Shown here one piece after another: positions 9,000 to 16,844 of a stretch of 64,000 bases of DNA. Each line of letters opens with the position of its first letter. The first letter of the stretch is position 1. The translations under genes were made by a program, and so were the position numbers. The notes beneath the pieces were generated by a model. That model saw nothing but the letters and a program-made list of their open reading frames with translations, did not search any database and had not been told where the DNA came from. Source of the stretch: Ardenticatenaceae bacterium (lineage in GTDB: Bacteria > Chloroflexota > Anaerolineae > Promineifilales > Promineifilaceae); assembly GCA_020634435.1 (NCBI GenBank), contig JACKBS010000007.1, positions 655,591 through 719,590 of the forward strand, in the 5' to 3' direction.

Positions 9000-10005
9000 T
9001 ATGAATAAGCAAGAGTCACCTACAGATAACGTAGTTTTAGTAACATCCGATTTCGGGCTTACTCTTTTGGCTAAAGCGAGCAGGCTTGGTATTGATACTT
9101 TACAAATGCCAGAAAATTACCGTATTGCAGACAAACCAGATCCGAACGAAATTAAAGTTCAACAACTCGAACAAAAACTACAGGAATTAAATTCCCGGGT
9201 TCCAAAGCCTATATTAACTTATGAAGATGGTTCACAACATTCAGTATTCAAACTGCCCCAACCGATAGTATTAGATCAATCTGAGGTTGAAAAAACACTT
9301 GCCGAGTTAAAAAATAAATTTCCTTTGAGAGATACAAAAGATTCGAAAAGCGATCTAGAGCACGCCGATTACAGCCCCGAGAGAATGGCAAAATTTGCTA
9401 ATGCAATGATGGAGACAGTTTCTCAAGAAGAAATAGAAAGATATAATAGCGAAGCAGAGAACTATATTCCAGCATATGAAAACTTCCTAAAGCGCAAAGT
9501 TAATTTTGACAATTTAAAAAGGAGAACAATTTCATTAGAAATAGTTCTCGCAAACAATGGGTCTTCGCCTGCCGAAGATATTGATATTTACATGCATTTC
9601 CCAGATGGGTTTACAATTATTGAAGAAGACAATTTACCAAATCCTCCAAGTCCTCCAACTTCCCCTGTACAACCAATGACTGATATGCAGAAATTGGCTA
9701 ATTCGCTAAATAATTCAAGTTATATGTCACGTATTCCATATTTGGGCTCTTTAGATGGGGACTTGGCAATCGGACCACCAGCTAATGTTTCTTCACCAGA
9801 CATAAAGCAAACTAACAGTTATGATGTGCACATTCATGTCCAAAAAATCAAACATAACTTACAAGTAAGCCTTGATCCATTATTCATTGTTTTCGATTCT
9901 TATGAAAGTTCGAACTCATTTGCGATTGAGTATAAAATTCTGGCTGCCAATATTCCTCATGAGATCACAGGCTCAGTTCATGTAATTATTGAGAAGGATG
10001 TTTAA
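9000..10005 (+). pseudogene. PIN-domain protein, C-terminal part
   Basis: Continuation of the gene broken at 7707. It opens with MNKQESPTDNVVLVTSDFGL, the last PIN motif (Asp in TSD), and TLLAKASRLGIDTLQMPENY, the closing helix of the fold. Next come a charged coiled region (about 9130-9540) and a C-terminal domain (LEIVLANNGSSPAEDIDIYMHFPDGF) that looks like an immunoglobulin-type beta sandwich with a Pro-rich loop. An ATG at 9001 could start a separate product of 334 residues, but it lacks a convincing ribosome site and would lack most of the catalytic core. I treat it as the 3' half of a disrupted gene. Confidence 0.8.
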
Positions 10006-10186
10006 ATTAGCACCCTGCTCGGGCGAGGTTTTCGGTTAGCAAGTAGTCTCAACTGGCTACAGTACAGCATCCCCGCCGCGCTATTTACTATGCCAGCCCC
10101 AAAATAGCAGAGAACGCCTGCCAGAGCGCAAGGGCAAGACTGCGCTTATTAGCTATGGGGAAGAAATCAATCATCCGGAGTATATG

Positions 10187-10297
10187 GCTGCTTTTGCTGA
10201 TGCCGTGCTCGCGGCACAAATCCGTGACAGCGACGCCAGCTTCCGCCTGGTTCAAGATACCAACAATTTGGTGTTTGGTGAATCGTGATTTTTTCAT
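10187..10297 (-). pseudogene. IS3-family orfA remnant (5' end only)
   Basis: Minus-strand frame reading MKKSRFTKHQIVGILNQAEA..CREHGISKSS, the N-terminal HTH of an IS3-family orfA of a subgroup different from the copy at 1.9 kb. Similarity ends abruptly after SKSS and no orfB follows. A scar from an earlier insertion in the same AT-rich island. Confidence 0.6.
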
Positions 10298-10648
10298 ATG
10301 GAATCTTCCTCCTCATATTGTGCCGAAAAATTCCATTTTGTCTGGCTTTAGTTTAGGGTGAGCTTGTCGAGCAATCTCAGGTTAAAACGAAATATAAACA
10401 AGTCATCTCCAGAAAATTTGCAATCTCAGTTATAAAAAGTTAATATGTGAATGTCGTGCTTGACTCATAGTGAAATTGTCAGAATCACTTTTTAACTACT
10501 GTGGTCGACTGTATGTCGCAAAACGCAATTGATTTTCTAAAATATTCAAGTTCATGAAACTTCACATATAATGATAGATTTTCAGTTGCAGATTTTCTCA
10601 ATGTGTTGATGCATTATATGAATGCATGAGGGTTGGAGAAAGTAAATT
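10298..10648. other. AT-rich gap upstream of the membrane-protein operon
   Basis: No gene seen on either strand. It probably contains the promoter for the operon starting at 10649, but several candidate -10 boxes exist and I cannot choose one. Confidence 0.4.
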
Positions 10649-11149
10649 ATGAATCGGTTACACACAGAAAACCAGAATGTAGTAAGGGTAAGAACGCGCG
10701 AAATCCCTCTTTCTCAATTTTCAGTATCTGAGCAAATTGTTGAAACCGATATCACCAGCCTTGCTGAAGTTACAAAGTCACAACTATCTTTGCTTGTAAA
10801 ATTTTACAATATGTCGCTGAGTCACTCTGAACGGAGCTTTAGAGTTGCAATTTGGTTCGCTTCAATTGGAATAATCTTCTTCATAGCTGCCATCGCTTTT
10901 GTGTTACTTAATACATTGCAAATCACTTACATATCAATAATTGGTGCAGTATTAGGTGAATTAATCGCTTCAATAAATTTTGCCCTCTACAGAATGACCA
11001 AGCAGCAGATGATAGAGGCTCAAAAAAGGCTAGACTATACCCAACGCTTTTTGTTGGCTAACAATGCATCCAATGACCTAAGTGATGAGGAAAAAAATCG
11101 GACAAAGGCCGCATTAATTGAAAGTTTCGCAAAATATAACAGTCAATAA
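10649..11149 (+). CDS. Two-TM membrane protein, TRADD-N-associated (CyanoTRADDas-like) domain
   Basis: 166 residues with a soluble N-terminus, two TM helices (AIWFASIGIIFFIAAIAFVLL and ISIIGAVLGELIASINFAL) and a C-terminal helical segment ALYRMTKQQMIEAQKRLDYT followed by QRFLLANNAS. The combination FYNxxLxxSERSF, IGIIFFIAA, GxxxGExIxxINFALY and RFLLANxxSxxL matches, from memory, the 2-TM domain associated with TRADD-N proteins (CyanoTRADDas_TM). That family has been proposed to act in bacterial immune or cell-death signalling at the membrane. The ATG follows GGTTGGAGAAAG. It is first in a tight three-gene plus-strand operon. The family call is a recollection of a profile, so moderate certainty. 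Being membrane-anchored with no enzyme domain, it would be a scaffold or effector anchor. Confidence 0.6.
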   Translation: MNRLHTENQNVVRVRTREIPLSQFSVSEQIVETDITSLAEVTKSQLSLLVKFYNMSLSHSERSFRVAIWFASIGIIFFIAAIAFVLLNTLQITYISIIGAVLGELIASINFALYRMTKQQMIEAQKRLDYTQRFLLANNASNDLSDEEKNRTKAALIESFAKYNSQ

Positions 11150-11170
11150 AGTATAGGAGGGAGGCTTTAT

Positions 11171-11407
11171 ATGTCTGAAAACAATAGTGATTTGACGATT
11201 GGCCCCAGCGATATGATGAAGCAAGTTCAGCAACAATATCCCTTTTTGTCTCCATATGGTGCAGCTCAAGCTGTAAATTATATGTTGCAAGAAGCAGCGC
11301 AATTAATGGAACAAGGGGGGATTTTTGGTGTTTTACTACCAGGGCCTCCTCCAAGATTTATTGCCATTGAACCTATACAATCACAAAATGGGAGCGGTCA
11401 GTCATGA
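11171..11407 (+). CDS. Small hypothetical protein (operon member)
   Basis: 78 residues beginning MSENNSDLTIGPSDMMKQVQQQYP, with a strong ribosome site (AGGAGGGAGG) before the ATG. It has a central helical region and a Gly/Pro-rich stretch (GVLLPGPPPRFIAIEPIQ), and no TM helix or metal motif. It starts 21 bases after the upstream stop and overlaps the downstream start by four bases (ATGA), so it is translated as part of the operon. I do not recognise the family. It may bridge the membrane protein and the HTH protein. Confidence 0.6.
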   Translation: MSENNSDLTIGPSDMMKQVQQQYPFLSPYGAAQAVNYMLQEAAQLMEQGGIFGVLLPGPPPRFIAIEPIQSQNGSGQS

Positions 11408-11805
11408 AGTCTTTAGTTAAATTATTTCAGCCAGTCCGAGGCAAGAGTATCATAAAACCAAAATCTGATGAGGTAGCGATTCGTTTAACTGAAATCAGGT
11501 TTGAAGAGGTGTACGTTGATAAAGATTCGGTCAATGATTATGTTACTATTGAAAGCCATAAGGTTGTTATTCCAAAAGAAGAGAGATTTCTAATTCGAGA
11601 GCCAAAATATATTGAACAAGCAAGGTTAATTGCAGATATTAGCCTTGAAACCGATGTGCCTGCTAATACATTAAGGAATTGGTGTAAGTCTAATAAGATT
11701 AAAGCCTATCAGGACGAACAAAATCGTTGGTGGATTGTTGGTATAATTGAGGCAAAGAAACTTGATAATGGGCGTTGGTGGTTTGAACAGCGCATTAATC
11801 AATAA
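11404..11805 (+). CDS. Hypothetical protein with C-terminal helix-turn-helix
   Basis: 133 residues. The N-terminal two thirds is beta/alpha of unknown type. Residues about 78-118 (LIADISLETDVPANTLRNWCKSNKIK..NRWWI) resemble an excisionase/MerR-like winged HTH: a turn around DVPANTLRNWC and a wing carrying paired Trp. It overlaps the preceding gene by four bases and closes the operon. It could be an autoregulator of the operon or a nucleic-acid sensor for the membrane component. AT-rich and without ACGGCCGT, so probably acquired together with its neighbours. Confidence 0.55.
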   Translation: MKSLVKLFQPVRGKSIIKPKSDEVAIRLTEIRFEEVYVDKDSVNDYVTIESHKVVIPKEERFLIREPKYIEQARLIADISLETDVPANTLRNWCKSNKIKAYQDEQNRWWIVGIIEAKKLDNGRWWFEQRINQ

Positions 11806-11839
11806 ATATTTATGTTTAACTCCTTGCTCTGGGAGGGTC

Positions 11840-11985
11840 TTCATGTTGGGCTGCGGCAGGCGTCCCGCCTTGCCGTTTGACGGGCCGGAATGGTTTGCCG
11901 GGTTCACCGGCAACTGTTTGGGTTGTTCAAATCACCACCAAATTCCTCTATCGCTTGACTGACGTACGGCAGTTTCCATTCCCTC
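11840..11985. repeat. Dispersed repeat, copy 1
   Basis: Non-coding sequence that aligns over roughly 100 bases with 16625-16740. Both share CCGGAATGGTTTG, GGGTTCA, GGCA.CTGTTTGG and a shared tail ending near a GTACGG or GCACGG. The sequences have drifted by about 20 percent. It may be a decayed non-coding element or structured RNA family. Confidence 0.5.
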
Positions 11986-12089
11986 GCTTAGGTCAATTTC
12001 ACCCACTAAATAGGTCAATCTACTTTGTATATTGCTGGTTTTTCCCGATTAACGATGCCTGTCTCTCACCCTATTTTCATCTCTCCCCC

Positions 12090-12425
12090 GTACCAGAAAC
12101 GCCCCGTAGAAAAATTTTTAGCGCTGCCTGCTACCAGAACGGGTCCGTTTGCAAATTTTTCGCTCTGTCTGGTGCCAGAATGCATCTGAAAAAAATTTTT
12201 AGCGTCTTCCGTCTACCAGAACGACCCCGTAGAAAATTTTTCAAGGCTGTCTGGTAGCGGAATGAGTTCGTAAAAAATTATTAGGCTCTATCTGGTAGCA
12301 GAACGTCCTCTTTTGAAAATTTTCGGCCCTTTCTGGTAGCAGAACGCCTCTGTTTGGGAATTTTTAGGTCAATCTGGTAGCGGGTCGTCTTTGTGGCAGT
12401 TTTTAGGGCGTATGGTCTGGTAAAG
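12090..12425. repeat. Degenerate 41-bp tandem repeat array (about 8 units)
   Basis: Eight head-to-tail units of about 41 bp. Each starts GTACCAGAA or GTAGCAGAACG and carries an AT core such as GAAAATTTTT at the same offset, followed by a pyrimidine-rich end TCTG. Units start near 12090, 12130, 12172, 12212, 12254, 12295, 12336 and 12377. Variation is spread evenly, so there is no conserved repeat with unique spacers. The strand-specific order (CAGAACG, then A/T core, then TCTG) is kept in every unit. It lies in an 860-bp gene-free gap at the edge of the accessory island. Confidence 0.75.
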
Positions 12426-12667
12426 TCGAAAATTCCCCTCGGAATATTCTTAGGACCAGAGAACCATTTTCCCCCTTTCTCTCCTTCGGGTATGCTGACC
12501 CCAATCGTTTTTATCTCTTGCCGAAAAACCCAATTTTCTGGCAACCAGGAACCTATTAAATTTAGCCACAGAGGATGAAGAGCGTTAGGAGTAGAGAAGT
12601 GTGACTGCCTCTCATCAATCTCGGTGATCTCTGTGGCCATCTTCCCAATAGGTCCATTGGAGGCTCC

Positions 12668-13414
12668 ATGTTAAGTATAAGACTTGATCCCACCAGTTCA
12701 CTGTCGGTGCGCTGGCCTGAATCTTACCGCGCCATTGTGGCGTTGGGTGAGGCGTATGTGGCGTACGAAGGCAGCCTGCCGGCAGAGGCACAGCTTAAGG
12801 ATATTCCGGTAACGGCCGTACAAACGGCCCTCACCGAAGCCAAAACCGCCATTACCGCCGCCCGCAGCGGCGAGCAGGGACGCGCCTCGGCGGGGGAGCT
12901 GGTGCAGCAAACCTATGCCGCCCTCCAGCCGCTCATCGACAAGGTCTATTTGCAGCTCAAGCTAAACCATTTTAATCAGCTGGCCCAGCTGGAACAGTGG
13001 GGGCTGGATACGGTGATGGACCAGAACGGAGTGCGGGTGCGCAAGCCAGCCACGCAGCGGCAAAAGCTGGATTTTTTGCAAGCATATGTGACCAAAGAAA
13101 CCAGCCTGCCGCCCGAAGCACAAATTAGCGATCCGCCGCTGGCCACGATGCAGGCGCACCTGGCCACGCTGCAAACCAGCCTCACGGAGCGCACCAGTGG
13201 GCGGGATCAGCGGGAAATGCACGTGGAGGTACGGGATACGGCCGTTGCCAACTTGCTCCACTGGCTTAAACTGGCGGCGATGGTACGGGTGGGTGTCACC
13301 TTTGGCGGCGTGCTAACCAGTGAGCTGCAACTGTGGGGCTACCCGGTAGCCAGTAAGGGCAGGAATGGCAACGGCAGCCGAGAGGAAGAGGAACCAATGG
13401 TGGTAGAGGTGTAA
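12668..13414 (+). CDS. Hypothetical protein with two tandem helical repeats
   Basis: 248 residues; the ATG follows TTGGAGG. It contains an internal duplication of about 85 residues. Residues about 29-112 (AYVAYEGSLPAEAQLKDIP.. to ..LEQWGL) align with about 139-224 (AYVTKETSLPPEAQISDPP.. to ..LQLWGY), sharing SLPxEAQ, a helical alanine-rich segment and a terminal LxxWG. Predicted all-helical, without TM helix or signal. It ends in a Glu-rich tail. The gene carries ACGGCCGT copies, so it looks native although it sits between two acquired segments. Function unknown; the duplicated layout suggests a coiled or bundle structural protein. Confidence 0.6.
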   Translation: MLSIRLDPTSSLSVRWPESYRAIVALGEAYVAYEGSLPAEAQLKDIPVTAVQTALTEAKTAITAARSGEQGRASAGELVQQTYAALQPLIDKVYLQLKLNHFNQLAQLEQWGLDTVMDQNGVRVRKPATQRQKLDFLQAYVTKETSLPPEAQISDPPLATMQAHLATLQTSLTERTSGRDQREMHVEVRDTAVANLLHWLKLAAMVRVGVTFGGVLTSELQLWGYPVASKGRNGNGSREEEEPMVVEV

Positions 13415-13445
13415 GTTATAGAGCGTTCGCAGTTCCCCCCAAAAA

Positions 13446-13506
13446 AGATTGGACCAATTTAATAATGGCGCACGCTGATTGTGTTCTACGGAAATTGGTC
13501 CAATCT
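13446..13506. repeat. 15-bp perfect inverted repeat between convergent genes
   Basis: AGATTGGACCAATTT (13446-13460) and AAATTGGTCCAATCT (13492-13506) enclose 31 bases. It lies between genes that converge, so it may act as a bidirectional terminator, although neither arm is followed by a long T run. Confidence 0.6.
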
Positions 13507-13542
13507 GCTTGGTCTTTGATAGAAGGGTGGGAAACGGCCGTA

Positions 13543-14220
13543 TTAAAATTCAACAAGGTCAGTAATAATATAATGTCCGTCTAGCCAGTTCCTGAATTCA
13601 GGGTACCTTGGCAAGAATAAGTAAGCAAAGAAAATCGTATCTACCAATGCAAAAATTATTAAAGCTATCATAACGGCTAAATCAGCTAACCCAAGAACTC
13701 TATCAAAAATACCAACTACCAAAAGCCCCGTACTCGCCTTTACAACTAAAGGGAACAGGGTCCAGGTAATTGCTTTGGTATGACCAAAAACTGGAAGAAT
13801 TAGAGAGCCAAGGACTACGGCAATTCCTCCCTTCACTTGTTGGAAAGGCAAAGTTGCACCATCCAATAAAATAAAACCATTCAGGATAAACAATGTCACT
13901 ATAGCAATGGTGATCACATATACAACAATATTAAACCAGCTAATCGTCGTGAAATCCTGCATTAAAGTAATTCCAACAATGGCACTTAAAGCAACAATAT
14001 AGAAGATTAGGTATTTCCAATTAAGTCTATATCTAAGTGGGATTCTCAACGGTTTTATAGGCCGCCCTTTGAAGAAATCCCTAGTATGAAAATCTGATTG
14101 ATAGTTTTCTGTTTGCGTTAATCGATACACTATGTATCCAGATATTATTCCACCTATTATTTGGCTCCCCATTGAGACTAGCCATGGATTTTGTAACATC
14201 TCTTCCAGATCGTATTGCAT
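13543..14220 (-). CDS. Hypothetical multi-pass membrane protein
   Basis: 225 residues from the ATG giving MQYDLEEMLQNPWLV, which is preceded by AAAGGGGG on the coding strand. A longer frame to 14298 lacks such a site. Predicted TM helices: GSQIIGGIISGYIVY, YLIFYIVALSAIVGITL, NIVVYVITIAIVTLFILNGFILL, GIAVVLGSLILPVF, TGLLVVGIFDRVLGLADLAVM and IALIIFALVDTIFFAYLFL. There is no transporter signature I can name. It is AT-richer than neighbours and free of ACGGCCGT. Its upstream region was hit by the ISKra4-family element, which may separate it from its own promoter. Confidence 0.65.
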   Translation of the reverse strand: MQYDLEEMLQNPWLVSMGSQIIGGIISGYIVYRLTQTENYQSDFHTRDFFKGRPIKPLRIPLRYRLNWKYLIFYIVALSAIVGITLMQDFTTISWFNIVVYVITIAIVTLFILNGFILLDGATLPFQQVKGGIAVVLGSLILPVFGHTKAITWTLFPLVVKASTGLLVVGIFDRVLGLADLAVMIALIIFALVDTIFFAYLFLPRYPEFRNWLDGHYIITDLVEF

Positions 14221-14305
14221 TTCAACCCCCTTTAATCTGAACCGCGCTAAAACAGGAAATTCACCAGATATACTACCATCCCCTGGAGGGCCTGCCAATA
14301 AATAT

Positions 14306-14313
14306 CGAGTGAC
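14306..14313. repeat. Target-site duplication, left (CGAGTGAC)
   Basis: Eight bases repeated exactly at 15799-15806 on the far side of the ISKra4-family element. Confidence 0.85.
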
Positions 14314-15798
14314 GGGAGCAGTAAAAACTCGTTAGGGAAAAAGATGGACAAAAAGAGCCCGATGTGATTTTGTTTAGATTCGACAAAAACCAAACGAAAT
14401 CACAAGGAGGCTCAAATGGATTTTAACACAAAGCAGGCCAAGGAAACGGTTGCCCACATTGCGACCTTAATCGGCGATCTGATGGTTGCGCACCTCCAAC
14501 AAGAGGATTCGCCGAGTCTGGGCGATATTGAGCAGGGGATGCGGCATCTGTTGCAAACCATTGGTCGAGAAGCTGTCGGTCATGTACTGGAAAAGAGCGA
14601 CACAGTGCAACCGAGCATCCGGTGTTCCTGCCATCATAAAGCCACCTATCGCTGCCGCCGCGAGGGCATGGTCATCACCGTGTTTGGTCGGGTGAAATAC
14701 AAGCGAAGTTACTATTTGTGTGACCATTGTCGCGGTGGCCAAAAACCATTAGATACCCAATTTCAGATTGATCCCGGTGAAATGAGCCAGGGTCTGAAAC
14801 CGCTAGTGGCTTTGTTGGGCATCCAAACATCATTGGATGAAGCCGCCAAGCTAACCCAGACGCTGCTGTTAGTAGACATCAGCGACAACAGCATTCGCCA
14901 GGCCGTGCAGTGGGTGGGGCAAAGGCAGGTAGAGAGAGAATCAAAGTGGGAAAAGTTGAGTGATTGGCATCATTATATGAACAGTCCAACCCGACAAGCG
15001 GACAGACCCCCGCGACGGTTGTATGGCTCGATAGATGGCATCATGGTGCCGACTCAGGCAGAATGGCGCGAGTTGAAAACCGTGTGTTGGTATGAAGTCA
15101 CGCCAGTACCTGAACGGCAATGGCCCTCTCGGTACACCGAGCGGCTGGGAAAGTTAGAGGGGTTGAAGGCAACGGCCATTCAGTATCACTGCGACATTCA
15201 AGAGGCAAAAACGTTCTCGACGCTGTTGTGGTCTACGGGCTGCCACTACTTGGCTGACCGTGCGCAAGAGTTGATCTTCGTTTGTGATGGGGCCAGATGG
15301 ATTTGGCGGCTGGTTGAGGAGAACTTTCCCCAGGCCATTCAAATTCTAGACTGGTACCATGCTGTCGAATATCTAACCCCCGTGGCTCAGACCTTTTTTC
15401 ACAATGAGGACAAGCAAAAAGAATGGTTGGCTACCATGAAGGAACACCTCTGGTTCAGCCGGACTCAAACGGTGATGGACGCTTGTCTGGCTTTGGCAAA
15501 ACCAGCTAGCGTGGCCGACCCGGCAGCCAAAGCGGCCACTTACTTTCAAAACAATCTGGCACGCATGGATTACGCTTATTTTCGTCAGCAAGGCTATTTG
15601 ATTGGCAGTGGTGCGGTGGAGAGCGGTTGTAAACAAATAGGGACCATGCGGCTGAAGCGTTCGGGGGCACGCTGGCTAGAAGAGGGAGCGCGGTGGGTGG
15701 CCAAGGCGCGGGCCGTTTGGCTGAGTGGTCAGTGGCAAGAAGTGGTGCAAAGCAAGTCTGACTTACCTTTTGCCGTTTAACGAGTTTTTACTGCTCCC
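14314..15798 (+). mobile_element. ISKra4-family insertion sequence, complete
   Basis: 1485-bp element. The left end reads GGGAGCAGTAAAAACTCGTT and the right end is its exact reverse complement, overlapping the transposase stop codon. An 8-bp duplication flanks it and one intact transposase gene fills it. Perfect ends and no lesions indicate a recent, possibly active copy. It sits upstream of the membrane-protein gene on the minus strand. Confidence 0.92.
14416..15780 (+). CDS. ISKra4-family transposase
   Basis: 454 residues; ATG after CAAGGAGG. The N-terminal half has a zinc-finger-like segment (CSCHHKATYRC, then YYLCDHCRGG) typical of the family. The DDE core follows: LYGSIDGIMVP (Asp), FVCDGARWIWRL (Asp) with YHAVEYL, and the catalytic Glu region YLIGSGAVESGCKQIGTMRLK. 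The C-terminus closes with ARWVAKARAVW. It mobilises its own element. Intact, with no frameshift. The stop codon forms part of the right inverted repeat. Confidence 0.93.
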   Translation: MDFNTKQAKETVAHIATLIGDLMVAHLQQEDSPSLGDIEQGMRHLLQTIGREAVGHVLEKSDTVQPSIRCSCHHKATYRCRREGMVITVFGRVKYKRSYYLCDHCRGGQKPLDTQFQIDPGEMSQGLKPLVALLGIQTSLDEAAKLTQTLLLVDISDNSIRQAVQWVGQRQVERESKWEKLSDWHHYMNSPTRQADRPPRRLYGSIDGIMVPTQAEWRELKTVCWYEVTPVPERQWPSRYTERLGKLEGLKATAIQYHCDIQEAKTFSTLLWSTGCHYLADRAQELIFVCDGARWIWRLVEENFPQAIQILDWYHAVEYLTPVAQTFFHNEDKQKEWLATMKEHLWFSRTQTVMDACLALAKPASVADPAAKAATYFQNNLARMDYAYFRQQGYLIGSGAVESGCKQIGTMRLKRSGARWLEEGARWVAKARAVWLSGQWQEVVQSKSDLPFAV

Positions 15799-15806
15799 CG
15801 AGTGAC
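15799..15806. repeat. Target-site duplication, right (CGAGTGAC)
   Basis: Second copy of the 8-bp duplication. Confidence 0.85.
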
Positions 15807-16037
15807 ACATTTCAGTGCATATTAGCGATGTCATAGCCATGTTACAGGATAGCCTTTCCTGAAGATCATGAGTGGTGCTTTCACCTCACTACTTCTGTAA
15901 CTATGCCGTAATTACCCCCGTTCTATTCTTCACGCGCCGGAACAGTTGGTTCCACGACAATTCATTGGGCACAAAACGATCAGCCACCCAGGTTATGCTA
16001 AAATTCAGTATAACAAAGCAGATGGAGGTTGTGAAAA

Positions 16038-16559
16038 GTGAACGTGATCCAGAAGCCCAATGAAGGCGAATATGCACCGTATGCAATAATTTACATAGAC
16101 CAGGTCCCTGATGATGGTCTGGTAGTCAATCATTTACAAGATAATTTAAAAGCAGTTCAAACGCTTGTGCTTTCCCTTCCGCCAGAAAAACTGACTTCTC
16201 GATGGGCAGACGGGGAGTGGACTATCAAGGAAATATTAGTTCATATCATGGATACTGAACGTATTTTTTGTTATCGTGCCTTACGATTTGCCAGAAACGA
16301 TGACACTGAGCTGCCCGGGTTTGAGCAGGATGACTATGTTCCCTATACACAGGCAAATAAGCGAAAAATCGCGGATATTTTAGAAGAATATAGCGCAGTT
16401 CGTCAGGCGACCATCACCTTCTTTAATAGTTTTGTGGAAGAGACTCTCACCAGAGCGGGCATAGTAAGCGGGCAGCGGGTCAGTGTCAGGGCATTGGCCT
16501 CAATGATTGCTGGTCATGAACTGCACCACCTGGATAGCATCAAAGAGAATTACTTGTAA
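16038..16559 (+). CDS. DinB-family protein
   Basis: 173 residues, GTG start preceded by GGAGG at a proper distance. Four-helix-bundle DinB/YfiT-like fold with the family metal ligands: His in EILVHIMDTERI after the EWTIKE helix, and the HELHHLD motif near the C-terminus. Members are putative metal-dependent transferases, several using low-molecular-weight thiols, and the founding gene is damage-inducible. Single gene. A second DinB paralogue lies at 18.9 kb, not in the same operon. Substrate unknown. Confidence 0.85.
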   Translation: MNVIQKPNEGEYAPYAIIYIDQVPDDGLVVNHLQDNLKAVQTLVLSLPPEKLTSRWADGEWTIKEILVHIMDTERIFCYRALRFARNDDTELPGFEQDDYVPYTQANKRKIADILEEYSAVRQATITFFNSFVEETLTRAGIVSGQRVSVRALASMIAGHELHHLDSIKENYL

Positions 16560-16599
16560 AGTAACTAGCGGCTGAGCGTGACAGCATATGGGCGGCCCA

Positions 16600-16740
16600 T
16601 GTCTGGGATGCCACTGGCATTTTTGCCGCCGCAGGCTTAACACGCCGGAATGGTTTGGTGGGTTCAGTGGCAGCTGTTTGGACTGTTCCACCTCACAAAA
16701 TTATCCCTGTCGCCTAACTGGCGCACGGCCGTATTTCCCC
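16600..16740. repeat. Dispersed repeat, copy 2
   Basis: Partner of 11840-11985; the shared core starts at CCGGAATGGTTTG and runs about 100 bases. It ends in an ACGGCCGT copy (16725-16732), where the other copy has ACGGCAGT. A fragment of the same tail (TGTCACCTAACTGGCGT) appears again near 17700. Confidence 0.5.
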
Positions 16741-16844
16741 GTTCTAGATAGATTGGGTAAGAAACGGCCGTTCCCCTCACCATCAATTACGCTTATACTA
16801 CAGTCAGAATAACGCCCTTTTTAACTTTTCCCGTGCGGAGAAAA

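Noticed and set aside
9001..10005. Independent 334-residue protein of unknown function
   Set aside because: Its first residues continue the PIN fold exactly when the insertion sequence and one target duplication are removed.
7260..10110. Short similarity (TGCCAGCCCCAAAATA) on both sides of the PIN gene as island boundaries
   Set aside because: The two stretches near 7278 and 10090 share about 25 bases with mismatches, too weak to claim as attachment sites.
12090..12425. CRISPR array
   Set aside because: The period is regular but repeats are not identical, there are no conserved repeat/unique spacer units and no cas genes are near.
12281..12640. 119-codon minus-strand frame across the 41-bp repeats
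   Set aside because: It reads through a tandem repeat with no ribosome site and no family similarity; it exists because the repeat lacks stops in one frame.
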